Shown here: piece by piece, positions 17,089-24,859 of the stretch
Position numbering within the stretch: the first letter of the stretch is position 1
Layout of the letters: the number at the start of each line of letters is the position of its first letter
NCBI GenBank assembly: GCA_900542905.1
Contig: UQPF01000017.1
Coordinates: forward strand, 1 to 47,494
Direction of reading: 5' to 3'
Source: an uncultured Collinsella sp.
GTDB taxonomy: Bacteria > Actinomycetota > Coriobacteriia > Coriobacteriales > Coriobacteriaceae
DNA length: 47,494 nucleotides
Position numbers and translations under genes: made by a program
The notes under the pieces: model-generated
Told to the model about the DNA's origin: nothing
Database searches by the model: none
What the model saw: only the letters and a program-made list of their open reading frames with translations

Positions 17089-18495
17089 ATGCACCAAAAC
17101 GGATCCAACTTAAACGGGCGTTCGGGTGCGCATCCGACAGCGCGCCGCGACCTGGGGCAGCTGCCCAGCGGTCAGCGCCGCCGTCACCGTAAGCCCGGCG
17201 CGATGTATCTCAACCATAGCCGCGGCTTTAGCGATCGCAGCGCGCGCATCGGCAACAGCCGCACACCCCGTCGTTCGTCTCGCCTGCCCTATGCGCTGAT
17301 CGCCGTGGGTTGCGCGCTCGTGCTGTTTATCGCTGCCGTCGTGGGCTACGTCAACCGCAGCGTGGACGTGGAGCTCAACGGCCAGAAGACCGCGGTGCGC
17401 GTGGGCTCTACGCTGCAGAATCTCATCGACGAACAGGATTTGACTGACACCTACGACGCAGGCGACCTGCTAGCCGTCGATGACAGCGTGCTCAAGCGCC
17501 ATGGGGGCGAAAAGCTGTCGGTGAAGGTCGACGGCAAGCGCGTGAAGCAGGGCAAATGGGATAGCCGCGAACTCGAGGGCGGCGAGAAGGTGACGGTCAA
17601 GGATGGCCGTAACACTTACGAGAAGCACGAGGTTCAGGCTACGGTTATCGAGCCCAAGCTCAAGGTCGAGGGCACGGGCGCTATCGAGTATGTGCAGACA
17701 TGGGGTGTCCAGGGCCGATCCGAGGTGTGGGTTGGTGAGCGGTCAGGCAAGACGCAAGACCGCGGCGAGGTTGTGCCCGCCACCGATTGCGTTGTTGCGT
17801 GCGCCAGCGTGGCGCCCAAGGGCAACAAAAAGTACGTGGCGCTGACGTTTGACGAGGGTCCGAGCGGCGCCACCAAACAGATCTTGCAGGTGCTCAAGGA
17901 AAAGGGCGTCACCGCGACGTTCTTCCTTTCGGGCGATGCGGCCGAGGCCTCGCCTGCCACGGCCAAGGCGATTGTCGACGCCGGGTGCGAGATCGGATCC
18001 AACAGCTACAGCGACGATTCGCTCAAGGGTCAGGACCGTGAGGCGGTGCGCGAACAGATCACGAAAGGCACCGATGCGATTAAGTCGGCGACCGGCGTGA
18101 AGACGATGCTGCTGCGTGCTCCCTACGCTGCCTTTGACGAGCAAAACTGGATTGATGCGATGGACCTGGTCTCCGCCGTGGTCTCGTGGAATATCGACTC
18201 GGGCGACTGGCTGCTAAACGGTGCCGACGAACAGGTCTCGACGGTGCTCGATTCGGTGACGCCGGGCAATATCGTGCTGCTCACCGATAGAGACGAATGC
18301 GCCGAGCAGACACTCGAGGCGCTGCCGCAGATTATCGACGGCCTCATTGCCGACGGCTACAAGATCGTGACGCTCAGCGACCTGGTCAAGACGGACACGT
18401 CGCTGAGCAAAAAGCTCACCTCGCTGACGAAGGTCACCATGCCCAAGGACGCCGTGTTCCCCCAACTTGCCGAGGACGACGACACCACAGAGTAG
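17089..18495 (+). CDS. polysaccharide deacetylase-like protein, catalytic site degenerate
   Basis: Protein of 468 aa: a basic cytoplasmic N-terminus (1-65), a transmembrane anchor (about 67-88), a ubiquitin-like DUF348 unit (about 92-180) and an extracytoplasmic NodB-type domain (about 247-450). NodB motif 1 is TFDEGP (Asp255, then Glu256 where the family has the metal-binding Asp). Motif 2 reads NSYSDDS (about 305-311) instead of HSxxH, so both zinc-binding histidines are missing. RAPY (motif 3) and DSGDW (motif 4) are kept, while motif 5 has LLTD in place of LLHD. The fold is clear, but classical metal-dependent deacetylation is unlikely: probably a cell-wall or glycan-binding pseudoenzyme. 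Start ATG 17089 with GGGGGAGG upstream. Confidence 0.85.
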   Translation: MHQNGSNLNGRSGAHPTARRDLGQLPSGQRRRHRKPGAMYLNHSRGFSDRSARIGNSRTPRRSSRLPYALIAVGCALVLFIAAVVGYVNRSVDVELNGQKTAVRVGSTLQNLIDEQDLTDTYDAGDLLAVDDSVLKRHGGEKLSVKVDGKRVKQGKWDSRELEGGEKVTVKDGRNTYEKHEVQATVIEPKLKVEGTGAIEYVQTWGVQGRSEVWVGERSGKTQDRGEVVPATDCVVACASVAPKGNKKYVALTFDEGPSGATKQILQVLKEKGVTATFFLSGDAAEASPATAKAIVDAGCEIGSNSYSDDSLKGQDREAVREQITKGTDAIKSATGVKTMLLRAPYAAFDEQNWIDAMDLVSAVVSWNIDSGDWLLNGADEQVSTVLDSVTPGNIVLLTDRDECAEQTLEALPQIIDGLIADGYKIVTLSDLVKTDTSLSKKLTSLTKVTMPKDAVFPQLAEDDDTTE

Positions 18496-18532
18496 TCATT
18501 GGGTAGTCATTTAGGAACGTCCCCAATGACTA
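18492..18532. repeat. CATT/AATG palindromic element overlapping a stop codon
   Basis: GTAGTCATT occurs twice (18492 and 18503), then TTAGGAACGTCCCC and AATGACTA. The first GTAGTCATT contains the TAG stop codon (18493-18495) of the deacetylase-like gene. Same family as 10045-10105. Confidence 0.75.
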
Positions 18533-18606
18533 TGTCACGGATGCGTCAGCGTTTGGTATGCCTGCAATGTGCAGCGCATAAATTCGATGCCGCAGGGCGA
18601 TGCTGA

Positions 18607-18615
18607 TGCTATAGT
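18607..18615 (+). promoter_or_regulatory. extended -10 promoter of Mg operon
   Basis: TGCTATAGT is an extended -10 (TGn plus TATAGT at 18610-18615). It would start transcription near 18622, giving a leader of about 200 nt before the MgtE-like gene. The -35 region is poor, as is common for extended -10 promoters. Confidence 0.5.
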
Positions 18616-18621
18616 TACTGC

Positions 18622-18807
18622 GGTTAATGAGGGTCAAGAGAAAGGTTACAGGTGAAATCCAAACCTCGACCATACAGTCGATGACCCCATGCAGGTGCTT
18701 TTTGCGCATGCACGGGGTGTAAGCGTCGAGCGGCGTGCCGCCCGCGCATGCGTATACATATCCAGAAGCCCCCGGACGTCGCACATGCGGCCGCGTTCGG
18801 AGGAATA
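18622..18807 (+). ncRNA. candidate structured leader RNA of Mg operon
   Basis: The leader can form a three-way junction: GGGTCA/TGACCC (18631-18636 and 18682-18687) closing AGGTT/AACCT (18643-18647 and 18662-18666) and CGAC/GTCG (18667-18670 and 18677-18680). The closing stem is mutually exclusive with a strong alternative hairpin, ACCCCATGCA/TGCACGGGGT (18684-18693 and 18709-18718, 9 of 10 pairs). Such a switchable pair is typical of regulatory leaders. It does not match the M-box or yybP-ykoY sequence signatures I know. No experimental support; structure was judged by eye. Confidence 0.5.
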
Positions 18808-18840
18808 ATGATGGGGAGCACCATTGAATTATCTGAGTGA
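18808..18840 (+). CDS. possible 10-codon upstream ORF
   Basis: ATGATG... preceded by GGAGG (18799-18803) at ideal spacing reads MMGSTIELSE and stops with TGA at 18838-18840. It overlaps the TTG start of the MgtE-like gene at 18824 in another frame. Its stop is 1 nt before an in-frame ATG of that gene (18842), so it could couple translation. It could also be a chance frame. Confidence 0.35.
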   Translation: MMGSTIELSE

Positions 18841-20668
18841 GATGCTCAAATTGCCGGTCTTGGACGTCGATGGAGAAAAGCTCGGCGTGGTGAACGATTT
18901 TGGTATTGCTACCGGCGAAGTTTTTCCGCACGTGACGTCGCTCGCGTTCCGCGGTCCCGGCAAGACGCCGTTTATGATCAGCTGGCGCAAATGGGTCGAC
19001 CGTATCGACGAGACGGGTGTACACCTTAAGACGTCGGCCACCGAAATCCGTTTTTCGTACCTGCAGCCGACCGAACTCTTGCTTGCCCGCGACGTGCTCA
19101 ACAAGCAGATTGTCGACACGCAGGGCATGAAAGTCGTGCGCGTAAACGACATTAAGTTTTCCATGTCGGGCGAAAATCAGCTGCGCCTGCTGGGCGCCGA
19201 AGTGGGCGCCCGCGGTCTGCTACGCGCGATCAGCCCCGCACTCGAGCATATCGTCGAAGGCTTTATGAAGCACCTGGGCAAGCCGCTCAGTGAGGACATC
19301 ATCGCTTGGTCCTACATGGACCTGCTCGATCGCTCGACCAAGAACATTCAACTCTCGGTGTCGCACAAGACGCTCGGCGAGCTGCACCCTGCCGACATCG
19401 CCGACATTATCGAGCAGCTCGACCCGCGCCTGCGTGCGCAGGTGTTTGCACAGCTCGATACTGCCCAGGCCGCCGAGGCCATCTCGGAGTTCGATGACGA
19501 CGAGCTTATGACCGAGATGCTCGAGGGCCTGTCCGACACGGACGCATCGTCGATGCTGGCCATGATGGACCCGGACGACGCCGCCGACCTGATCGACGAG
19601 CTCGATTACGAGAAGGCCGAGAAGCTCCTGCGCCTGATGGGCGTCAAGGAGGAGAAGGCGATTCGTAACCTGCTGGGCTATGAGGACAACACCGCCGGCC
19701 GCATCATGACCTCGGAGTTTGTCTCGCTGCCCGCCACGGCGACGGTCGGCGATGCCATCGAGGCGATTCGCAAACTCGATGAGGACTTCGAGAGTGTCTA
19801 TTACGTCTATACCGAGGATCCGAGCGGCATGCTCACCGGCGTGCTCTCGCTGCGCACGTTGATCGTGGCCGACCGCGATGCCACGCTGGGCCAGCTCGCC
19901 TATCGCGACCTGGTCTACGTGTCGCCCGACGAGGACCAGGAAGACGTGACGGACGAGATGACCAAGTACGACCTGGTTGCCATCCCTGTCTGCGACGAGA
20001 ACCGTCATATCCTGGGCATCGTGACCTTCGACGACGCCATGGACGTTATCGCCGAGGAGCATCAGGAGGACCTGCAGATCGCCGGTGTCGGCTCGGGCGA
20101 TAGCGCGTCGGACGACTCGACGAACGTGCTCAGCTGGTTTGTGCATCGCCAGTACTGGGTTGTCGTGTGGGGCATTGCCTCGTGCATCATGGCAACGGTG
20201 CTGGGGACGGCGCTCGGCTCCGCGCATCTGGTGGTGTTCCCCATGTGCGCCATGCCGCTCGTGCTGCTTGCTGCCTCGCGCATGGTGTCGTTCGTCAAGA
20301 ACTACTTCTTGGAGTATGACGGTCACGACGACGAGCCCAAGCCGTATCTGGGGTTCTTCTTCCAGAGCACGGGCATGGGCCTGATTCTGTCACTCGTGAC
20401 CTACCTGTGCGCCCAGCTGGTGCGCACCGCTGCGTTCCCCGATGCGCCCATGTTTGAGGAGCAACTCTTTACCGGGTGCTTTAATATCGCTGCCATCATT
20501 TGCCTGGTTGGCAACATGAGCGCCGTGATTTACCTGATGGTGCTGTTCTGGCGTGACGAGCATGACCTCAACACGTCGGGCACCGCCATGAACGTTATTG
20601 CCGTCATGATCTCGTGCGTAGCGTACTGCGCCGCTGCGGTGCTGCTCACCATGTCGGTCATGGGTTAG
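18824..20668 (+). CDS. MgtE-like regulatory/membrane protein (PRC, MgtE-N, CBS, 5 TM)
   Basis: Protein of 614 aa. Domain order: PRC-barrel units (about 1-140; KLPVLDVDGEKLGVVNDF), MgtE-type superhelical N domain (about 175-285; LHPADIADIIEQLDPRLRAQVFAQLD, DDAADLIDELDYEKAEKLLRLM), paired CBS domains (about 290-425; GRIMTSEFVSLPATATV), then five helices (about 440-612). The N and CBS parts are the Mg2+ sensor of MgtE, but the membrane part does not show the MgtE pore signature, so it may be a regulator or a divergent channel. The start is TTG 18824 (GGGGAG upstream); ATG 18842, six codons in, is an alternative. The Nramp-type gene follows 8 nt downstream, pointing to a joint Mg2+ system. Confidence 0.85.
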   Translation: MNYLSEMLKLPVLDVDGEKLGVVNDFGIATGEVFPHVTSLAFRGPGKTPFMISWRKWVDRIDETGVHLKTSATEIRFSYLQPTELLLARDVLNKQIVDTQGMKVVRVNDIKFSMSGENQLRLLGAEVGARGLLRAISPALEHIVEGFMKHLGKPLSEDIIAWSYMDLLDRSTKNIQLSVSHKTLGELHPADIADIIEQLDPRLRAQVFAQLDTAQAAEAISEFDDDELMTEMLEGLSDTDASSMLAMMDPDDAADLIDELDYEKAEKLLRLMGVKEEKAIRNLLGYEDNTAGRIMTSEFVSLPATATVGDAIEAIRKLDEDFESVYYVYTEDPSGMLTGVLSLRTLIVADRDATLGQLAYRDLVYVSPDEDQEDVTDEMTKYDLVAIPVCDENRHILGIVTFDDAMDVIAEEHQEDLQIAGVGSGDSASDDSTNVLSWFVHRQYWVVVWGIASCIMATVLGTALGSAHLVVFPMCAMPLVLLAASRMVSFVKNYFLEYDGHDDEPKPYLGFFFQSTGMGLILSLVTYLCAQLVRTAAFPDAPMFEEQLFTGCFNIAAIICLVGNMSAVIYLMVLFWRDEHDLNTSGTAMNVIAVMISCVAYCAAAVLLTMSVMG

Positions 20669-20676
20669 GTGGTCGC

Positions 20677-21939
20677 GTGCAAAATACCAAGCAAAAGTCG
20701 GGCACCAAGCAAAAGTTGACCATCGCGGCCATCTTTGGCGCTATGGGTCCCGGTCTGCTGGCGGCGCTTTCGGGCAATGACGCCGGCGGCATTGCAACGT
20801 ATTCCAGCGCGGGCGCCAGCTATGGCTACAAGATGCTCTGGATGCTTCCCGTCATGACTGTGCTGCTCATCGTGACGCAGGAGACCGCGGCGCGCTGCGG
20901 CTGCGTCACGGGCAAGGGCCTGGCATCGCTCATTCGCGAGCGCTTTGGCGTGCGCAAGAGTGTACTTGCTATGGCGGCGCTGTTGATCGCCAACACGGCT
21001 GTGACCATTTCGGAGTTTGCGGGCATCGCCAGCGGCCTTGCTCTCTTTGGCGTTCCGGCGAGCATCTCGGTGCCGTTGGTGGCGCTGCTGGTGTGGATGC
21101 TTACCATGTCGGGTAGTTTCCAGCGCATCGAGAAGATTCTGCTGCTGGTGAGCTGCGTGTTCGTGACCTATGTTGTCGCCGCGTTTATGGCTGGCCCCAA
21201 CTGGGGTGAGGTCGCGGTCGACCTGGTCGTGCCTAACATTCAAAATGACCCCAGCTACGTGTCGCTCGTGGTCGCAACGATCGGTACCACCATCGCGCCG
21301 TGGATGATCTTCTTGGCGCAGAACAACGTGGTCGATAAGAACGCGGGCGAGGACGATATCGTGCTGCAGCGCATCGATACCGTGAGCGGCTCGCTTGCCG
21401 CCGATGTCATTGCCGGCTTTATTATCATCACGACCGGTACGGTGTTGTTCCCGGCGGGTATTCAGATAAGCGATGCTGCCGATGCTGCCCGCGCGCTGGA
21501 GCCTATTGCGGGTCAGTGGTCCACGGTACTGTTTGCCTCGGGCCTGGTCGCGGCGAGCTTCTTGGCCGCCTGCGTGCTGCCGGGCGTTACGTCGAGCGCT
21601 ATCTGCGAGGCATTTGGCTGGGAGCGCGGTGCTGACCGCAGCTGGGACGAGGCCCCGGTCTATCGCGGCATCATTACGGCCATCATCGGTATCTCTGCCG
21701 TGCTGGTGCTTATGCCCGGCGTCGATCTGTTCCAGATTATGATGACCTCGCAGGTCATCAATGGCGTGCTACTGCCCGTGGTTCTGGTGTTCCAGGTGGT
21801 TATCGCCGCTGACCGTCACATTATGGGCACTAACCGCAACGGCCGCGTGTGGAACGTGCTCACTTGGGCGACTATCGGTGTGATTACGGTGCTCACGGTC
21901 GTCATGTTTGTTCTGCAGGCGATGGGTTACAGCGCTTAG
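20677..21939 (+). CDS. Nramp-related divalent cation (probably Mg2+) transporter
   Basis: SLC11/Nramp-fold transporter of 420 aa with about eleven helices. The first helix motif that is DPGN in classical Nramp proteins reads DAGG here (Asp35-Ala36-Gly37-Gly38), and helix 6 reads TTIAPW where Mn/Fe transporters have the MPH segment, so the metal-coordinating Asn and Met are absent. Loss of these ligands marks the Nramp-related Mg transporter (NRMT) clade characterised in Eggerthella lenta, a member of the same class. GTG start at 20677 with AGGTGG 4 nt upstream; the longer ATG frame overlaps the previous gene. Linkage to an MgtE-sensor protein supports Mg2+ as substrate. Confidence 0.88.
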   Translation: MQNTKQKSGTKQKLTIAAIFGAMGPGLLAALSGNDAGGIATYSSAGASYGYKMLWMLPVMTVLLIVTQETAARCGCVTGKGLASLIRERFGVRKSVLAMAALLIANTAVTISEFAGIASGLALFGVPASISVPLVALLVWMLTMSGSFQRIEKILLLVSCVFVTYVVAAFMAGPNWGEVAVDLVVPNIQNDPSYVSLVVATIGTTIAPWMIFLAQNNVVDKNAGEDDIVLQRIDTVSGSLAADVIAGFIIITTGTVLFPAGIQISDAADAARALEPIAGQWSTVLFASGLVAASFLAACVLPGVTSSAICEAFGWERGADRSWDEAPVYRGIITAIIGISAVLVLMPGVDLFQIMMTSQVINGVLLPVVLVFQVVIAADRHIMGTNRNGRVWNVLTWATIGVITVLTVVMFVLQAMGYSA

Positions 21940-21956
21940 CGCCTCTTTTGGACTCC

Positions 21957-21993
21957 AAACAGGCCGCCGCCATGGGCTGCGACCTGTTTTTTT
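21957..21993 (+). terminator. Rho-independent terminator
   Basis: AAACAGG ... CCTGTTTTTTT (21957-21963 and 21983-21993) with an inner CGC/GCG pairing and a seven-T run. It ends the Mg operon. Confidence 0.85.
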
Positions 21994-22018
21994 GCCTGCT
22001 GTAGGGTGTTAGCTATAT

Positions 22019-22255
22019 GGCAGTGGGCAAAAAATGCCAAATATGAGTACTGTTGCTAAGTGAATAGCATTTACATCCAAGAAGATAATGAACATAAACT
22101 ATAGTATGTTCATTAAAATTGGTTCCAATACGCCTTAAACCAGTCAGGTTGGCTGCTTTAGGGGTTGTAGGAGACGCTCAGACGTCATTTTGGGTGGTTT
22201 TGCCTGTTACTAAAATGGTAACACTACTCATATTTGCCTTTTTTGTCCACAGACC
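22019..22255. mobile_element. MITE-like element with 39-bp inverted ends
   Basis: The ends 22019-22057 and 22217-22255 are imperfect inverted copies. The identical core is CAAATATGAGTA plus TGTT (17 of 20 inner positions), and the outer TGGnCAAAAAA words match with a 1-nt shift. The 237-bp AT-rich element has no coding capacity. Its middle holds a perfect palindrome, AATGAACATA/TATGTTCATT (22087-22096 and 22105-22114). Non-autonomous element moved by an unlinked transposase is the best reading. I could not identify a clear target-site duplication. Confidence 0.7.
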
Positions 22256-22394
22256 TTTGAGGTTGCGGCGAAAAGGGCTTGTTTTGATTGTTTGGGGCAG
22301 GCGCGAGGCGCGGAAACGATGTCTGGAACGGCGGAGCGGCTTGGAATTCATCCGTAGAGGTCTTCATTGGCTGCGCCAGGAGTGTCCCTAACTG

Positions 22395-22432
22395 CCGGAG
22401 GGGGTGTCTGCCGTAGCAGACACCCCCTCCGG
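22395..22432. terminator. perfect 17-bp hairpin
   Basis: CCGGAGGGGGTGTCTGC / GCAGACACCCCCTCCGG with a CGTA loop, 24 bp past the stop of the acyltransferase gene (-). No T-run follows on either strand, so it may terminate transcription poorly and instead protect the 3' end, or be an interspersed repeat. Confidence 0.55.
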
Positions 22433-22455
22433 ATGTGGGAAGTTTACGCTGCAGG

Positions 22456-24672
22456 TTACTTGTCGGTGCCCAGCTTGTGTGGCTTGAGAGCGAGCGCATT
22501 GACGAGTGCGTCGGTGGCAGACTTGACGGCTGCCGGCTGCGGATCGTTGACGTGATCCTCGGGGTGTACGGGCAGGTCCTTCTTGACGGCATCGTGGATC
22601 AAGTTGAGGTACTCAGTCACGCCAGTGGTCGATAGGTGCGTGCCATCGCCATCGAACAGGTCGTTGCGGTTGGCACTGTATCCGTACCAATCGATAACGC
22701 GCACGTTCTTGTAGCGCGTAGCGGCGTTGGCGATGGCCTGGTTGGTAGAGCCAACCCACGGCTGCGGGCTGCGCGTGTTCACAAACACCACAATACGCTT
22801 ATCTCCTGCATCGGCCATGATGGCGTCGATCTGGTCGTCGGTTACCAAGCCGTTGGTGCCCAGCGCAAAGACCACGATCTTGCCGGCAAGGTTCTGCTGG
22901 AGATAGCCCTCAAATGTCGCGCGGCCCGCATCAAACTGGCGGCCCTTTTCGGCATCGATATGGCTGTGTGGGAACACGCCATCAAAGGAATCAACGGCAC
23001 GCAGCGACACGGAGTCACCGATCATCAACAGGTCGTAGGAGCCATCGGGGAAGCCGTCGTTGTCCTTGTCGGTGTCGTCGGCCGCCTGCTGGTCGGTGGG
23101 CGCGGTGTTTTTGGCTTCCTTGTTCAGAACTTCGGCGCCCTCACCGCTCAGCGCAGACGTCTCGGGCACAAAGATCAGGCCGCCCAGTGCAACGACCAAC
23201 ACGACGGCGCAGGTTGCGCAGGCAGGGACGTGCGCGCGTGCCCAGTTAGCGGGCTTTGTGGTGCCATCGCGGAACTCGGCGACGGTGCGGCCGAAGGCGC
23301 CCTTCCTAAACGGCGTTTCGATAAAGCGATAGGAGCACTCGGCTACGGCGACCACCAGCAGCACCTGCAAAATGTACTGCCACCAGGGCGTATCGTTGAT
23401 GTTGGCGACCGGGTTCATGAGCAACAGCAGCGGATAGTGCCACAGGTAGATGCTGTACGAGCGCTTGCCAATCCACACGAGCGGCTCGGCGGACAGCGCG
23501 CGGGCAACCATTCCCTGGGGCTGCACGCAGGCCGCGATGACCATGAGCGTGAGGATCGAGCGCAGCAGTGTGCCTCCGCGATACTGGAAGGCGGTGTAGC
23601 CGTTGGTGAGCGCGACCATGGCGGCAAGGCCAACCAGACCCACGACGCCCAACACATCGATGGATGCGGGCGAGGACCAAAAGCGCACGAGGGCGCTCGG
23701 CTGTGCCGGGGCGGTCTCGGCTGCTTCGTCGGCCTTCTCGCCAGGCTTGCCCTCGGCGTTCTTGCCGTGCTTGGCGGCGCCAGCTAGGCGATTGAGCCCC
23801 AAACGACGAGCGAGACGCACCGGCGCCAGGTCGCGATCGGGGATAAAGGCCATCCAGGCACCCAGCAGCAGCGAGAACACGCGGGTGTCGGTGCCGTAGT
23901 ACACGCGGCTGGGGTCGGCGGCAGGGTTGTAAAGCACCATCATGGCTAGGGCAGATACCGCGGCAAGGCCCAGAACCACGCGGCGCGTGTTGGGCTTGCT
24001 CACATGCATGGATACCATGGCAAACAGCAGTGGCGGCCAAATCAGGTAGAACTGTTCCTCGATGGCAAGCGACCAAAAGTGCGTGAGCGGCGAGGGGTCG
24101 CCCAGAGCATTGAAGTACGAGACGTTTTGGGCAATCTGCCACCAGTTGTTGAAGAACAACAGCGACGGCAGGATGTCGGGGCGCATCTTGGTGAGCATCA
24201 CGTGGTTGAAGACGGTGCACAGCGCACAGGTCACCACCACGACGGTCACCACGGCGGGGACCAGGCGACGGATGCGGCGGATCCAGAAGCTCTTGAGGTC
24301 GATGCGGCCGGTCTTAGCGACTTCGTTGAGCAGCAAGCGCGTGATCAGATAGCCCGAAAGCACAAAGAAGATCGTGACGCCGAGCAGGCCGCCCTGAGCC
24401 CACGTGAGGTTAAGGTGATAGAGCACCACCGCGACGACGGCGAGCGTACGCAGGCCGTCGAGTGCAGGGATGTAGCGGGACTTGGGGCGAGCGGGCGTCT
24501 GCTCCGCGGCGGGAGTGTTGGCGCGGCCCGCGTTGTTGGCAGAAGCGCGATGGGGGCTCGCGGTGCGTCGCGGTTCGTCGGCACGGCGTTCGCCCTTCAC
24601 GCGTTCGTGCGGCGCCGGCTCGTTGCCCGTGCGGCGTCGACCGCGCGAGCCCGATTGCGAGAGTTGTTCCAT
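22456..24672 (-). CDS. OatA-like membrane O-acyltransferase with SGNH domain
   Basis: Protein of 738 aa. A basic, low-complexity N-terminus (1-68) is followed by an Acyltransferase_3 domain (about 68-450) with ten or so helices, starting YIPALDGLRTLAVVAVVLYHL with the catalytic histidine, and HFWSLAIEEQFYLIWPPLL. A linker of about 90 residues leads to an extracytoplasmic SGNH esterase-like domain (about 560-735) with block I GDSVS, GTNG, and DGTHLS. This is the OatA plan: acetyl groups cross the membrane and are placed on peptidoglycan or another wall glycan, often giving lysozyme resistance. A Lys/Glu/Ala insert (about 290-315) lies in a cytoplasmic loop. Start ATG 24672; its Shine-Dalgarno is weak. 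No partner genes adjoin it. Confidence 0.9.
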   Translation of the reverse strand: MEQLSQSGSRGRRRTGNEPAPHERVKGERRADEPRRTASPHRASANNAGRANTPAAEQTPARPKSRYIPALDGLRTLAVVAVVLYHLNLTWAQGGLLGVTIFFVLSGYLITRLLLNEVAKTGRIDLKSFWIRRIRRLVPAVVTVVVVTCALCTVFNHVMLTKMRPDILPSLLFFNNWWQIAQNVSYFNALGDPSPLTHFWSLAIEEQFYLIWPPLLFAMVSMHVSKPNTRRVVLGLAAVSALAMMVLYNPAADPSRVYYGTDTRVFSLLLGAWMAFIPDRDLAPVRLARRLGLNRLAGAAKHGKNAEGKPGEKADEAAETAPAQPSALVRFWSSPASIDVLGVVGLVGLAAMVALTNGYTAFQYRGGTLLRSILTLMVIAACVQPQGMVARALSAEPLVWIGKRSYSIYLWHYPLLLLMNPVANINDTPWWQYILQVLLVVAVAECSYRFIETPFRKGAFGRTVAEFRDGTTKPANWARAHVPACATCAVVLVVALGGLIFVPETSALSGEGAEVLNKEAKNTAPTDQQAADDTDKDNDGFPDGSYDLLMIGDSVSLRAVDSFDGVFPHSHIDAEKGRQFDAGRATFEGYLQQNLAGKIVVFALGTNGLVTDDQIDAIMADAGDKRIVVFVNTRSPQPWVGSTNQAIANAATRYKNVRVIDWYGYSANRNDLFDGDGTHLSTTGVTEYLNLIHDAVKKDLPVHPEDHVNDPQPAAVKSATDALVNALALKPHKLGTDK

Positions 24673-24711
24673 AAAACATCATCCAATGACGAGAATAATC
24701 ATCACGCCTTC

Positions 24712-24717
24712 ATTGTA
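24712..24717 (-). promoter_or_regulatory. candidate -10 for acyltransferase gene
   Basis: TACAAT on the minus strand, about 40 bp upstream of the ATG; no convincing -35 is present. Low-confidence call. Confidence 0.3.
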
Positions 24718-24859
24718 GCTGCCTGCTCCTGTGAATGCTTGCTGCTGGCGCAAGCTCAAGCGCGCGTCCACATCAAAGTGAACTAAAGTTATAGGGGGTG
24801 CGAGAGTGCACGATCGACGGCCGACGGTGGGCATAAGGCCCGCAGATGAGGAGGTTTCC

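Larger units (their letters stand above)
21940..22455. other. AT-rich intergenic region with MITE-like element
   Basis: 516 bp between convergent genes: the terminator at 21957, a MITE-like element (22019-22255), about 130 bp of unassigned sequence, a GTCCC word (22383-22398), and a perfect 17-bp hairpin (22395-22432). No credible gene. The base composition of 22000-22250 is clearly more AT-rich than the surrounding genes. Confidence 0.7.

Noticed and set aside
18622..18807. Known M-box Mg riboswitch
   Set aside because: The conserved M-box words (for example the GCTGCTGCC segment) are not seen, so I report an unassigned leader instead.
22028..22245. Small gene in the AT-rich region
   Set aside because: No frame with a ribosome site; the inverted ends explain the region better.
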